Shown here: piece after piece, positions 1 through 8,731 of the stretch
Layout: the number at the start of each line of letters is the position of its first letter
How positions within the stretch are numbered: the stretch's first letter is position 1
Source: Flaviramulus multivorans
GTDB taxonomy: Bacteria; Bacteroidota; Bacteroidia; Flavobacteriales; Flavobacteriaceae
NCBI RefSeq assembly: GCF_021728415.1
Contig: NZ_JAKKDV010000008.1
Coordinates: 1 to 64,000 of the forward strand
DNA length: 64,000 nt
Reading direction: 5' to 3'
Made by a program: the position numbers and the translations under genes
The notes under the pieces: generated by a model
Seen by the model: only the letters and a program-made list of their open reading frames with translations
Told to the model about the DNA's origin: nothing
Databases searched by the model: none

Positions 1-54
1 ATGTTTATGAACTTTTTTTATCTTTTACTAGCTCGTTTCCTTGCTAAGCGGGTG

Positions 55-85
55 CAAATATAAAACCCTTTTTTTAACCCCACAA
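55..85 (-). promoter_or_regulatory. Bacteroidota promoter reading left, proximal of a tandem pair
   Basis: On the minus strand a TATATTTG -7 box (62 to 55) lies 20 bp downstream of a TTG (85-83), the usual Bacteroidota arrangement. The predicted transcript starts near GCACCCGCTTAGC and leaves the window at base 1. The strong boxes and the second copy at 192-221 recall rRNA-operon leaders, so a 16S gene beyond the left edge is the likely target. The target is an inference. Confidence 0.6.
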
Positions 86-191
86 TACTTTTTCAATCTT
101 TTTTAGAAAAACTTTTTTTACCCTTTCTGAAAAATATCCCACCGTGGAAATGAACTTTTGCACAAACAGTACTTAACCGTTTTTGCGGGTG

Positions 192-221
192 CAAACATAA
201 TACCTATTTTTAAATTTACAA
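192..221 (-). promoter_or_regulatory. Bacteroidota promoter reading left, distal of a tandem pair
   Basis: On the minus strand a TATGTTTG -7 box (199 to 192) is 19 bp from a TTG (221-219) and is followed by GCACCCGC, the same start-region sequence as the proximal promoter at 55-62. Two near-identical promoters about 137 bp apart pointing the same way suggest a highly expressed stable-RNA operon to the left. Confidence 0.55.
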
Positions 222-369
222 TGCCTTTTTTGGACTTTTTTTGAACAAGTTTTTAATGCGCTAATTATAGGTGTCTTACGCTCACACTTTTTTAGTTTTT
301 TTATAAATTTTAAACTTTAAAAATATTTTAAAGCCTTTAAATTTTTATTGGATTTTGATTGAAAATATA

Positions 370-457
370 GCGTTAGGGATTGTAGCGGCATCCTTTTTTG
401 AGACACGAGAAAAAGATATAGTGGAAAGCCCGACCTTTTTAATAAAAAAGGGAACGC
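370..457 (+). ncRNA. Structured RNA element, Flavo-1-like
   Basis: The segment folds into a compact three-stem element. The outer stem is GCGTT 370-374 with AACGC 453-457. An inner stem GGG 376-378 with CCC 429-431 encloses the hairpin CTTTTT 393-398 with AAAAAG 410-415. A third hairpin is CCTTTTT 434-440, loop AATA, AAAAAGG 445-451. Two purine-rich stretches (GTAGCGGCA and ATAGTGGAAA) face each other inside, as in an internal-loop motif. From memory this matches the Flavo-1 RNA motif of Flavobacteria, whose function is unknown. The assignment was not checked with a covariance model. The strand is the one on which the fold was read. A 63-codon TTG-started reading frame across it is probably not a gene. 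Confidence 0.5.
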
Positions 458-491
458 CCAAATATTTAAATAAATTATACCTATATATATA

Positions 492-522
492 TTGTGTGGG
501 TTTGTTTATACTATTATCTTTG
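492..522 (+). promoter_or_regulatory. Promoter of the thrS operon
   Basis: TTG (492-494) and the -7 box TATCTTTG (515-522) are separated by 20 bp. The transcript should begin near 527, giving a leader under 20 nt before the thrS ATG at 546. There is therefore no room for a T-box or attenuator downstream of this promoter. Confidence 0.65.
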
Positions 523-545
523 CAGCCGGATTTTAATTTATTTTA

Positions 546-2480
546 ATGATACATATTACATTACCGGACGGCAGTGTGAAGACGTTTGATGAAGGCGTTA
601 CACCAATGGATGTTGCAAAAAGCATAAGTGAGGGATTTGCGCGAAACGTGATTTCGGCAAATTTTAATGGTACAACTGTTGAAACTGTTACACCATTAAC
701 TACTGATGGCTCTTTGGTATTGTATACATGGAATGACGATGATGGAAAAAAAGCCTTTTGGCATAGTAGTGCGCACGTTTTAGCACAGGCTATTGAAGAA
801 CTGTACCCTAGTGCTAAGCTTACTATTGGTCCTGCTATTGAAAATGGGTTTTATTATGATGTAGATTTTGGAGAGCAAGCTGTTTCGGAGAACGATTTTA
901 AAGCGATTGAAAACAAAATGTTGGAGATTGCCCGCGAAAAGCATGATTTTAAGATGCGTTCTGCTAGTAAAGCTCAGGCTTTGGCTATATATAAAGATAA
1001 TCCGTTTAAAACGGAACTTATTGAAAATTTAGAAGATGGCACCATTACATTTTGTGACCATTCTACATTTACAGATTTATGCCGTGGTGGGCACATACCA
1101 AACACGGGAATTATTAAAGCGGTGAAAGTGTTAAGTGTTGCTGGTGCTTATTGGCGCGGTGATGAAAACAAACCACAGTTAACGCGTGTTTATGGAATTT
1201 CGTTCCCAAAACAAAAAGAACTCACCGAGTATTTAGAAATGCTTGAAGAAGCCAAAAAGCGTGACCATAGAAAACTTGGTAAGGAACTTGAGCTTTTTAC
1301 TTTCTCGCAAAAAGTTGGACAAGGTTTGCCTTTATGGTTACCAAAAGGTGCTGCATTACGTGAACGTTTAGAAAATTTTTTAAAAGCTGCGCAGAAAAAA
1401 GCTGGTTACGAAATGGTGGTTACGCCACATATTGGGCAGAAAGAACTTTATGTTACTTCTGGTCATTATGCTAAATACGGAGCAGATAGTTTTCAGCCTA
1501 TTAAAACACCAAAAGAAGATGAAGAGTTTTTGCTAAAACCCATGAATTGTCCGCATCACTGTGAGATTTATAAAAGTAGCCATTGGAGTTACAAGGATTT
1601 ACCTAAGCGTTTTGCAGAATTTGGTACAGTTTATAGATATGAGCAAAGTGGTGAGTTACACGGTTTAACTCGTGTTAGAGGGTTTACACAAGATGATGCG
1701 CATTTGTTTTGTACGCCAAAACAATTGGATAAAGAGTTTAAGGATGTTATCGATTTAGTACTTTATGTATTTGGATCGTTAGGGTTCGAAAACTTTACTG
1801 CGCAAGTTTCTGTAAGGGATCCTGAAAATCCCGACAAGTATATAGGAGATGTAGCCAATTGGGAAAAAGCTGAACAGGCCATTATTAATGCTGCTACTGA
1901 TAAAGGTTTAAATTTTGTTATTGAAACTGGTGAAGCTGCTTTTTATGGTCCTAAGTTAGATTTTATGGTGAAAGATGCTTTGGGCAGACGCTGGCAGCTT
2001 GGAACCATACAGGTTGATTATAATTTACCCGAGCGTTTTGAGCTAACCTATAAAGGTAGCGATAACGAGCTTCACAGACCCGTAATGATACACCGTGCAC
2101 CGTTTGGAAGTATGGAACGTTTTGTGGCATTATTATTAGAACATACAGGTGGTAATTTTCCACTTTGGCTTATGCCAACCCAAGCTATAATATTATCAAT
2201 TAGCGAGAAATATGAAAAATACTCGCAAAAAGTTTTAAATTTGCTAGAAAATGACGAAATTCGCGCCCTCGTAGATCATAGAAACGAGACCATTGGTAAG
2301 AAAATTAGGGAAGCAGAAATGCAGAAACACCCTTATATGATTATCATCGGAGAGCAAGAAGAGCAAGAAGGCAAAATCACTGTGCGTCAGCATGGTGGGG
2401 CAGATTTAGGCATGATTTCTGTAGAAGCTTTCTCAGAAATAATAAAAGAAGACATTAAAAAAACGTTAAAATCGTTTTAG
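546..2480 (+). CDS. thrS: Threonine--tRNA ligase
   Basis: A cytoplasmic class II synthetase that charges tRNA-Thr. The 644-residue length is normal. The order is an N-terminal TGS domain (about 1-60), an editing domain with HxxxH (H73, H77) and C179, the catalytic core, and a C-terminal anticodon-binding domain. The zinc/threonine-site residues are visible as C335 in MNCPHHC and H386 in TQDDAH, with motif 2 near R364 and motif 3 around [11 protein letters not shown]. It is the first gene of thrS-infC-rpmI-rplT, preceded by a good promoter at 492-522. Confidence 0.97.
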   Translation: MIHITLPDGSVKTFDEGVTPMDVAKSISEGFARNVISANFNGTTVETVTPLTTDGSLVLYTWNDDDGKKAFWHSSAHVLAQAIEELYPSAKLTIGPAIENGFYYDVDFGEQAVSENDFKAIENKMLEIAREKHDFKMRSASKAQALAIYKDNPFKTELIENLEDGTITFCDHSTFTDLCRGGHIPNTGIIKAVKVLSVAGAYWRGDENKPQLTRVYGISFPKQKELTEYLEMLEEAKKRDHRKLGKELELFTFSQKVGQGLPLWLPKGAALRERLENFLKAAQKKAGYEMVVTPHIGQKELYVTSGHYAKYGADSFQPIKTPKEDEEFLLKPMNCPHHCEIYKSSHWSYKDLPKRFAEFGTVYRYEQSGELHGLTRVRGFTQDDAHLFCTPKQLDKEFKDVIDLVLYVFGSLGFENFTAQVSVRDPENPDKYIGDVANWEKAEQAIINAATDKGLNFVIETGEAAFYGPKLDFMVKDALGRRWQLGTIQVDYNLPERFELTYKGSDNELHRPVMIHRAPFGSMERFVALLLEHTGGNFPLWLMPTQAIILSISEKYEKYSQKVLNLLENDEIRALVDHRNETIGKKIREAEMQKHPYMIIIGEQEEQEGKITVRQHGGADLGMISVEAFSEIIKEDIKKTLKSF

Positions 2481-2513
2481 AAAATAATAAGTTTAATTTA
2501 AAACCATAACGCC

Positions 2514-3059
2514 ATAGCAATTAGAAGAAGACACGAACCTAGAAGGGTTTCACAAGAGGATAAACACAAAATAAACTCTAAAATTACTGCACAAAAAGTA
2601 CGCCTTGTTGGAGATAATGTAGAGATTGGTATTTATACCAAAGGTGACGCCATGAGGATAGCTAATGAGCAAGAATTAGATCTTGTGGAAATTTCTCCGA
2701 ATGCTGACCCACCTGTTTGTAAGGTTATGGATTATAAAAAGTTTCTTTATGAGCAAAAGAAACGTGATAAGGCTTTAAAATCTAAAGCTACAAAAGTAAT
2801 TATAAAAGAAATTCGATTTGGCCCTCAAACAGATGACCATGATTATGAATTTAAAAAGAAACATGCTGAGAAGTTCTTAAAAGAAGGAGCAAAATTAAAA
2901 GCTTTCGTATTCTTTAAAGGGCGCTCGATTATATTTAAGGAACAGGGGCAAATTTTATTATTAAGATTAGCTCAAGACCTTGAAGAGTTTGGAAAAGTGG
3001 AACAAATGCCTCGATTAGAAGGTAAACGAATGACCATGTTTCTAGCTCCGAAGAAATAA
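2514..3059 (+). CDS. infC: Translation initiation factor IF-3 with a non-standard start codon
   Basis: IF-3 binds the 30S subunit and proofreads initiation. Homology to IF-3 clearly extends upstream of the first ATG (2652): the frame reads [20 protein letters not shown] just ahead of the conserved core ending at [12 protein letters not shown]. From the upstream in-frame stop at 2499-2501 to 2652 there is no ATG, GTG or TTG, so translation must start at ATA 2514 (181 residues) or ATT 2520 (179 residues). E. coli infC uses AUU, which allows IF-3 to repress its own synthesis; the same logic is likely here. Which of the two codons is used is undecided. It lies 33 bp after thrS. Confidence 0.9.
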   Translation: MAIRRRHEPRRVSQEDKHKINSKITAQKVRLVGDNVEIGIYTKGDAMRIANEQELDLVEISPNADPPVCKVMDYKKFLYEQKKRDKALKSKATKVIIKEIRFGPQTDDHDYEFKKKHAEKFLKEGAKLKAFVFFKGRSIIFKEQGQILLLRLAQDLEEFGKVEQMPRLEGKRMTMFLAPKK

Positions 3060-3122
3060 AAAATACTGAGAAATCAGGATTACAGATAATTAAGCGAAAT
3101 AATTAAAAACTAGGAGAAGAAA

Positions 3123-3320
3123 ATGCCTAAAATGAAAACAAAATCTAGTGCCAAAAAACGTTTTAAGTTAACAGGTACTGGTAAGATTAAAAGAAAGCAC
3201 GCTTTTAAAAGTCACATCTTAACAAAGAAGTCGAAAAAGCGTAAGCTAGCGTTAACACATGATACATTAGTACATAAGGCTGACGAAGATAATGTTAAAA
3301 CCATGTTACGTTTAAAGTAA
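3123..3320 (+). CDS. rpmI: 50S ribosomal protein L35
   Basis: A 65-residue, very basic protein beginning [20 protein letters not shown], the standard L35 N-terminus. It is a component of the large ribosomal subunit. It lies between infC and rplT in the conserved operon, 63 bp after infC, with no internal terminator visible. Confidence 0.97.
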   Translation: MPKMKTKSSAKKRFKLTGTGKIKRKHAFKSHILTKKSKKRKLALTHDTLVHKADEDNVKTMLRLK

Positions 3321-3324
3321 TAAG

Positions 3325-3394
3325 GTTTTAACCGGTTAAAACAATTTATAAACCCTGGAGTTAGGCTAATAAAAAAGTGTCAATTAAAATTGAC
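3325..3394 (+). promoter_or_regulatory. Two inverted repeats in the rpmI-rplT spacer
   Basis: The spacer holds a perfect 18-bp palindrome GTTTTAACCGGTTAAAAC (3325-3342) and a 7-bp hairpin GTCAATT-AA-AATTGAC (3379-3394) just before the rplT ATG at 3422. Neither is followed by a T-run, so they are poor terminators. L20 is known to repress this operon through mRNA structure in E. coli and Bacillus; a similar role here is an inference. Confidence 0.35.
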
Positions 3395-3421
3395 CGCCTA
3401 CTACAAAAAACAATTAAAATT

Positions 3422-3766
3422 ATGCCAAGATCAGTAAATTCTGTAGCAAAAAGAGCCCGAAGAAAAAAGGTTCTAAAACAAGCAAAAGGTTACTTCGGAC
3501 GTCGTAAAAACGTTTGGACAGTAGCAAAAAATGCGGTTGATAAAGCGATGCAATACTCGTATAGAGACCGTAGAAACAAAAAGAGAACATTCCGTGCTTT
3601 ATGGATTACGCGTATTAACGCTGGAGCCAGAGAACATGGTTTATCTTATTCTCAATTTATGGGTAAATTAAAAGCTAATGATATTGAGTTAAACCGTAAG
3701 GTTTTAGCAGATTTAGCTATGAATAACCCAGAAGCTTTTAAAGCTGTAATTGATAAAGTAAAATAA
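3422..3766 (+). CDS. rplT: 50S ribosomal protein L20
   Basis: A 114-residue 23S rRNA-binding protein needed for early 50S assembly. The start is the ATG at 3422 ([16 protein letters not shown]), the canonical L20 N-terminus. A longer in-frame extension to 3377 begins at GTG and adds residues not found in the family. It is the last gene of the operon, followed by a clear terminator at 3805-3837. Confidence 0.97.
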   Translation: MPRSVNSVAKRARRKKVLKQAKGYFGRRKNVWTVAKNAVDKAMQYSYRDRRNKKRTFRALWITRINAGAREHGLSYSQFMGKLKANDIELNRKVLADLAMNNPEAFKAVIDKVK

Positions 3767-3804
3767 GGCGTTTCGCCTATTGTAAAACATATTATTCGCT
3801 TAAT

Positions 3805-3837
3805 AAAAAATCCGATTCGAAAGAGTCGGATTTTTTT
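3805..3837 (+). terminator. Intrinsic terminator of the thrS-rplT operon
   Basis: TCCGATTC (3811-3818), a GAAA tetraloop and GAGTCGGA (3823-3830) form an 8-bp stem with one G-T pair, followed by seven T's. Confidence 0.85.
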
Positions 3838-3901
3838 ATGCTAATATTGTAGAAAATTACCCGAAATAATAGAATATTAAATTTATAGTTTAAAATACAA
3901 C

Positions 3902-4726
3902 ATGAATCTATCTCAAATAAAATTGGTCGTTACAGATATGGATGGCACACTACTTAACTCAAACCATGAAGTTAGTAGCTTATTTTTTGAGCTATTTAAT
4001 GAGTTAAAAAAGCATAATGTTTTTTTCGTTGCAGCAAGTGGTAGACCATATTATAGTATTGTTGATAAGTTAAACTCCATTAAAGATGATATCATTATTG
4101 TTGCAGAAAATGGTGGTTTAGTGATCAGAAAGGATGAACTACTGCTTTCAACACCGATAAAAAGAGACAATTTGCTTGAAATTGAAGCATTAATAGAGTC
4201 CAAAACTGATATCCACCCCATTTTTTGCACAAAAGCCAAAGCTTATTTTAGTCACAGGTCTAGTTCAAATGGTTATTTCAATTCTTTATTAGAATATTAT
4301 CCTAACTACGCTATAATAAAAAGCACAAAAGAGATTAAAGAAGATATTATTAAAATAGCCTTGTATAATTCAGAGGATTCTGAAAAGCAAATTTATCCAC
4401 ATTTTAAACATTTAGAACCAAACTATAAGGTTAAAATATCTGGAAAACATTGGGTAGATGTATCGGACGATTTGGCCCACAAAGGGCATGCCATTGAGTT
4501 AATTCAAGAAAAATATAATATTTCACCCGAGGAAACTTTAGTTTTTGGTGATTACAACAATGATATTGAAATGCTCAAACGCGCATCATATAGTTTTGCA
4601 ATGGAAAATGCCCATAAAAATGTAAAAGAAGTTGCAAACTACACAACGAAAAGCAACGATGATTTTGGTGTGGAATTTATTTTGAAAAAACTTATTGAGT
4701 CGAAAGTTAATTACCGAAAACTGTAA
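3902..4726 (+). CDS. Cof-type HAD-superfamily hydrolase
   Basis: A 274-residue cytoplasmic phosphatase of the HAD IIB (Cof/YidA) type, probably acting on sugar phosphates or similar small phosphoesters. Motif I is TDMDGTLLNS (nucleophile and acid Asp near residues 11 and 13), motif II is AASGRP, and motif IV is VFGDYNNDIEML with the GDxxND metal-binding pattern. The cap domain fills the middle. The substrate cannot be told from sequence. The 3' end overlaps the convergent YjbQ gene by 20 bp, so the two transcripts are antisense at their ends. Confidence 0.9.
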   Translation: MNLSQIKLVVTDMDGTLLNSNHEVSSLFFELFNELKKHNVFFVAASGRPYYSIVDKLNSIKDDIIIVAENGGLVIRKDELLLSTPIKRDNLLEIEALIESKTDIHPIFCTKAKAYFSHRSSSNGYFNSLLEYYPNYAIIKSTKEIKEDIIKIALYNSEDSEKQIYPHFKHLEPNYKVKISGKHWVDVSDDLAHKGHAIELIQEKYNISPEETLVFGDYNNDIEMLKRASYSFAMENAHKNVKEVANYTTKSNDDFGVEFILKKLIESKVNYRKL

Positions 4727-5144
4727 TAACTATGCTTCTTGAACTTGCATAATCTCTATGTTCGCATAGATAAATACCCTGCCATATTCCTAAGTTGAGC
4801 TTGCCATTTGTTATTGGAATTTGTATCGAAGCACCTAAAAGAGACGATTTTATATGTGCAGGCATATCATCTGACCCTTCAAAGTTATGTTTATAATACG
4901 GTTGATTTTCAGGTACCATTATATTAAAATGGCTTTCAAAATCTTGTCGTACAGTAAAATCTGCGTTTTCATTAATTGTTAAACTAGCCGAAGTATGTTT
5001 TATAAACACTTGTAATTGACCAATATTAATTTGAGTCATTTCTGGAATCGCTACTAATATAGAATCAGTTATTAGGTGAAATCCTCTTTTAAAAGGTTTT
5101 AATTGTATTTCTTTCTGAAAAAATTTCATATTTATATATTTCAA
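4707..5144 (-). CDS. YjbQ/UPF0047 family protein
   Basis: A 145-residue protein with the family hallmarks KHTSASLTINENAD and the C-terminal GIWQGIYLCEHRD. Members form trimers with a conserved metal-like His/Asp site, and some have weak thiamine-phosphate synthase activity; the cellular role is unsettled. An internal start at MKFFQKE (residue 6) would give about 140 residues, nearer the usual family length. It converges on the HAD hydrolase with a 20-bp overlap. Confidence 0.85.
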   Translation of the reverse strand: MKYINMKFFQKEIQLKPFKRGFHLITDSILVAIPEMTQINIGQLQVFIKHTSASLTINENADFTVRQDFESHFNIMVPENQPYYKHNFEGSDDMPAHIKSSLLGASIQIPITNGKLNLGIWQGIYLCEHRDYASSRSIVITVFGN

Positions 5145-5263
5145 ATATAGATTATATACTGATTCCTTATTATTAAAAAAATTAAATGAGAATAATTTTT
5201 ATTAAATTAACGCAACCTTTTTAAATTACATTCATCTATTAATATAAACCAATTCTATTAATT

Positions 5264-5698
5264 ATGAAACCCTATTTATTTATATTTCTTATAAGTTTTC
5301 TATCATTAACCAACTGTTCTATTGGTAATGATGACAATACGCAACCACAAGTTGTTGAAGTCTATTGGAACTTAATAAACGTAACTGGTGGTATTGCTGG
5401 TGTTGATGAAGATTACGCTTTAGGTGAAATTATTTGGAGATTTAATGAAGCTTCTGGTGTTTTAAGTGTTGAAAATAATAATACCGATGACACTAAACAG
5501 GATGGTTTAGACTCTGGCGACTATACGTATTCTATTTTAGATGATAATGGCGATTTATTTTTAGTTGTTGATTCAGATGAAATGGGCCATTTAACTATTA
5601 CAGCCAATGAATTTATTTTAAACGAAAATGAAACTTCTCAAGGTAGTGGTGCTGATGGTTTTATTTATACTTTTAGAAAAACCACAGTCACAGAGTAA
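5264..5698 (+). CDS. Small lipoprotein of unknown function
   Basis: A 144-residue protein with a lipoprotein signal peptide ending in LTNC (C18), followed by the Asp-rich stretch SIGNDDN that often marks surface-exposed lipoproteins in Flavobacteriia. The mature part looks all-beta and lipocalin-like (VYWNLINVTGGIAGVDEDY near the start, FIYTFRKT at the end). No enzyme motif is visible. It ends 4 bp from the convergent gene at 5703. Confidence 0.7.
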   Translation: MKPYLFIFLISFLSLTNCSIGNDDNTQPQVVEVYWNLINVTGGIAGVDEDYALGEIIWRFNEASGVLSVENNNTDDTKQDGLDSGDYTYSILDDNGDLFLVVDSDEMGHLTITANEFILNENETSQGSGADGFIYTFRKTTVTE

Positions 5699-5702
5699 AC
5701 CA

Positions 5703-6962
5703 TTATGTTTTCTGCTTTTTCTTTCTAGCAGCTGGAAACAAAACGTTATTTAAGATAAGTCTATATCCTGGTGATGTTGGATGCAAATCGAGTTCGGTTT
5801 TCGCATCACCTACCCTATGTTGATAGTCTTCTGGATCATGTCCACCGTAAAATGTAAAAAAACCTTTTCCTTTAATACCATGAATATATTTTGCTTCTCC
5901 GTTTAATTTGGTTTCACCCATTACTAAAACATTCGATTTAATTTCATCTCTAGCAAATGATGTTGTTTGCCCCATAAACCCTTTTACCAAAGCAGTGTGA
6001 TTTTGGCATAACATGGTTGGAATAGGATCCCATTTTGCAGAAAATTCCATAAGTGAAAAATAGTCGCTTGTTTTAGGAATCATACGTTTTCTTGTAGTAT
6101 CAATAGATGAAAACTCATAAACCAATGGACTTCTCTCCAGAGTATAATTTGTAAATGCAAAGGTTTTATTGTAATCAATTTTATTTTGGTAACCTGGGTC
6201 ACTTCCATCACCATCAAACATCGGTTCGCAAATATCAATACCTTCAGCAGATAAAGCAATATCAAAACTATCTGTTGCACTACACATAGCAAACATAAAG
6301 CCACCACCTATTACATAATCTCGAATTTTTAGAGCCACTGCTAATTTTTCTTCAGACACCTTATTATAACCTAATTTTTCAGCTAATTTTTCAGCATCCT
6401 TTTTTTCTTGAATATACCATGACGATGCTCTATATTGGGCATAAAATTTCCCAAATTGACCAGTAAAATCTTCATGATGCAAGTGTAACCAATCAAAAAG
6501 TAGTAAACCATCATTTAGTACTTCTTCGTCATAGACAGTTTCATAAGGAATTTCGGCATATTGTAGAACCATGGTTACAGCATCGTCCCAAGGCTGATTC
6601 CCATAGGGTGTATAGACCGCTATTTTTGGTGCCTTTTCTAAAATAACAGCTTCCATATTTTGACTAGGACTTGCTATTTCTTCTAAAATACTCTCAGCTT
6701 TTGCATTAGAAATTACTTCAAAAGAAACACCTCGTATTTGACATTCACGTTGTATATCATCCGAATCTGGTAATAAAAACGAACCGCCTCTGTAATTAAG
6801 TAACCACTTTACTTTAAGTTCTTTTTTAAGCGTCCAATAAGTGATACCGTATGCTTTTAGATGGTTTTTTTGTCCTTCTGCATCCATAGGAATCAGAATG
6901 TAAGATGCGAATGCATTGACCGAAAAGAATAACAGTATGATGATTAATGAGGCCTTTTTCAT
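5703..6962 (-). CDS. Exported protein often labelled 'asparagine synthetase B' in Flavobacteriia
   Basis: The preferred start is the Met beginning MKKASLIIILLFFSVNAFAS (6962), a Sec signal peptide; an upstream in-frame Met at 6980 would bury it. The mature protein of about 400 residues has the segments APKIAVYTPYGNQPWDDAV and VIGGGFMFAMCSATDSFDIA, which look like a class I glutamine-amidotransferase/ThuA-like Rossmann layout with a Cys after a Gly-rich turn. The N-terminal nucleophile Cys and the ATP-pyrophosphatase loop of true AsnB are absent, so the common name is not supported. Its function is unknown; the location is probably periplasmic. Confidence 0.7.
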   Translation of the reverse strand: MKKASLIIILLFFSVNAFASYILIPMDAEGQKNHLKAYGITYWTLKKELKVKWLLNYRGGSFLLPDSDDIQRECQIRGVSFEVISNAKAESILEEIASPSQNMEAVILEKAPKIAVYTPYGNQPWDDAVTMVLQYAEIPYETVYDEEVLNDGLLLFDWLHLHHEDFTGQFGKFYAQYRASSWYIQEKKDAEKLAEKLGYNKVSEEKLAVALKIRDYVIGGGFMFAMCSATDSFDIALSAEGIDICEPMFDGDGSDPGYQNKIDYNKTFAFTNYTLERSPLVYEFSSIDTTRKRMIPKTSDYFSLMEFSAKWDPIPTMLCQNHTALVKGFMGQTTSFARDEIKSNVLVMGETKLNGEAKYIHGIKGKGFFTFYGGHDPEDYQHRVGDAKTELDLHPTSPGYRLILNNVLFPAARKKKQKT

Positions 6963-7021
6963 AGACCGAAAGATAATCAAAAATTATTTTTATTGGATAA
7001 TGTTTAACAGGAGTTTAATTA

Positions 7022-8563
7022 TTAAAACGGCACATCATTATCTTCATCCTCATTAAACGAGCTACCAAAAGCTTGGTCCGGACTCGCTTTAAAATTATCT
7101 GATTTAAATGTATCATCGTTTGCAGCGGCGTTCATTTTCGAGTGAAATTCAAAAGGTGAGTCAAAATCATCTAAATTATCAAACTTACCTAAATGACCAA
7201 TAAACTTCAACCTAATATTATCTAAACCTCCGTTACGATGTTTTGCAACAATAAATTCTGCCTGTCCCTCAGTTGGCGAGCGTTCTTCATCATCCCATTC
7301 ATCAATTTTATAATATTCTGGCCGGTAAATAAAACTTACAATATCTGCATCCTGCTCAATAGCACCTGATTCACGTAAATCGGATAATAATGGACGCTTG
7401 CTTCCGCCACGTGTTTCAACCGCACGAGATAATTGGGATAGGGCTATTACTGGAACATTTAGCTCTTTTGCTAAGGCTTTTAGGTTTCTGGAAATCATTG
7501 AAATTTCTTGTTCACGATTTCCTCCATGTGAGCTACCTCCAGTCATTAACTGTAAATAATCAATCATGATAAGCTTTATACCATGCTGCGAAGACAAACG
7601 GCGTGCTTTTGCTCTTAAATCGAATATTGAAAGCGATGGTGTATCATCAATAAATAATGGGGCTTTTTCTAATCCTTTAACTTTTACATTCAGTTGTTCC
7701 CATTCATGTTTTTCAAGTTTCCCTGTTCTTAATTTTTCGGAAGACAGTCCTGTTTCACTAGAAATTAAACGCGTAATTAATTGTACTGATGCCATCTCTA
7801 AAGAGAAAAACGCTACTGGTATATTTTGATCTACCGCTATATTTCTAGCCATAGATAGTGTTAATGCGGTTTTACCCATACCAGGACGTGCAGCTACAAT
7901 AATTAAATCGGATGGTTGCCAACCCGAAGTTAATTTATCGAGTTTATTAAATCCTGTAGGTATACCACTAAGCCCTTCTTTGTTAGAAATTTCTTCAATT
8001 TTCTTTTTAGCCTGAATTACTAAATCTTGAGCTGTTTCACTGGATTTTTTAATATTACCCTGTGTTACTTCATATAACTTCGATTCAGCCTTATCTAATA
8101 AATCGAAAACATCCTTAGTTTCATCATAGGAATCCTCAATAATTTCGCTTGAAATTTTTATTAAACTTCGTTGAATAAATTTTTGCAAAATAATACGAGC
8201 ATGGAACTCAATATGGGCTGAAGAAGACACTTTTTGAGTTAAAGCAATCAGGTAAAAATCACCTCCAGACAATTCTAACTTTGAATTTTTCTTTAACTGC
8301 GAAGAAACCGTTAATAAGTCAATTGGTTCACTATTTTCAAATAACTGATAAATAGCTTCAAAAATATTCTGGTGTGCTTCTTTATAAAATGCTTCAGGAC
8401 TTAAAATATCAATAACCTCATCAACTCCTTTTTTATCAATCATCATTGCTCCAAGCACAACCTCTTCTAAATCAAGTGCTTGAGGTGGTATTTTTCCTTT
8501 CTCAAGACTTATAATAGTGCTTTTGTCAATTTTATATCCTTGAAGTTGATTAGGTTGTTTCAT
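7022..8563 (-). CDS. dnaB: Replicative DNA helicase DnaB
   Basis: A hexameric 5'-3' helicase of the replication fork, 513 residues. An N-terminal helical domain (about 25-130, LEEVVLGAMMIDKKGVDEV) precedes the RecA-like motor with Walker A ARPGMGKTALTLSMA, Walker B IKLIMIDYLQLM and the DnaB motif SQLSRAVETRG. The tail is acidic (NEDEDNDVPF), as in other Bacteroidota DnaB proteins. A 21-bp palindrome lies about 55-75 bp upstream. Confidence 0.97.
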   Translation of the reverse strand: MKQPNQLQGYKIDKSTIISLEKGKIPPQALDLEEVVLGAMMIDKKGVDEVIDILSPEAFYKEAHQNIFEAIYQLFENSEPIDLLTVSSQLKKNSKLELSGGDFYLIALTQKVSSSAHIEFHARIILQKFIQRSLIKISSEIIEDSYDETKDVFDLLDKAESKLYEVTQGNIKKSSETAQDLVIQAKKKIEEISNKEGLSGIPTGFNKLDKLTSGWQPSDLIIVAARPGMGKTALTLSMARNIAVDQNIPVAFFSLEMASVQLITRLISSETGLSSEKLRTGKLEKHEWEQLNVKVKGLEKAPLFIDDTPSLSIFDLRAKARRLSSQHGIKLIMIDYLQLMTGGSSHGGNREQEISMISRNLKALAKELNVPVIALSQLSRAVETRGGSKRPLLSDLRESGAIEQDADIVSFIYRPEYYKIDEWDDEERSPTEGQAEFIVAKHRNGGLDNIRLKFIGHLGKFDNLDDFDSPFEFHSKMNAAANDDTFKSDNFKASPDQAFGSSFNEDEDNDVPF

Positions 8564-8616
8564 CGCTACGAAAGTAATTAAAAAGAAAGGATTTTTGGGT
8601 ATTTGAACCTTTGTCG

Positions 8617-8637
8617 TTGTTAACCATTGGTTAACAA
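8617..8637. promoter_or_regulatory. 21-bp palindrome upstream of dnaB
   Basis: TTGTTAACC (8617-8625) and GGTTAACAA (8629-8637) are perfect inverted copies around ATT, between the accA terminator and the dnaB start. No T-run follows on either strand, so an operator is more likely than a terminator. No protein is assigned. Further GTTAA words follow at 8640-8655. Confidence 0.35.
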
Positions 8638-8676
8638 TTTAACTGTTAATAACTTAAAAATATTGTCAATAAGCAT

Positions 8677-8708
8677 AAAAAAACCTGAAGTTATTAACTT
8701 CAAGTTTT
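8677..8708 (-). terminator. Intrinsic terminator downstream of accA
   Basis: Read on the minus strand, AACTTGAAGTT and AACTTCAGGTT pair around ATA, followed by a run of T's. It separates accA from dnaB. Confidence 0.75.
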
Positions 8709-8731
8709 ACTAGCTTATGGTTTTTAAAGCA

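Noticed and set aside
355-546. 63-codon frame upstream of thrS
   Set aside because: It starts with TTG, covers the structured RNA and the thrS promoter, and encodes no recognisable protein.
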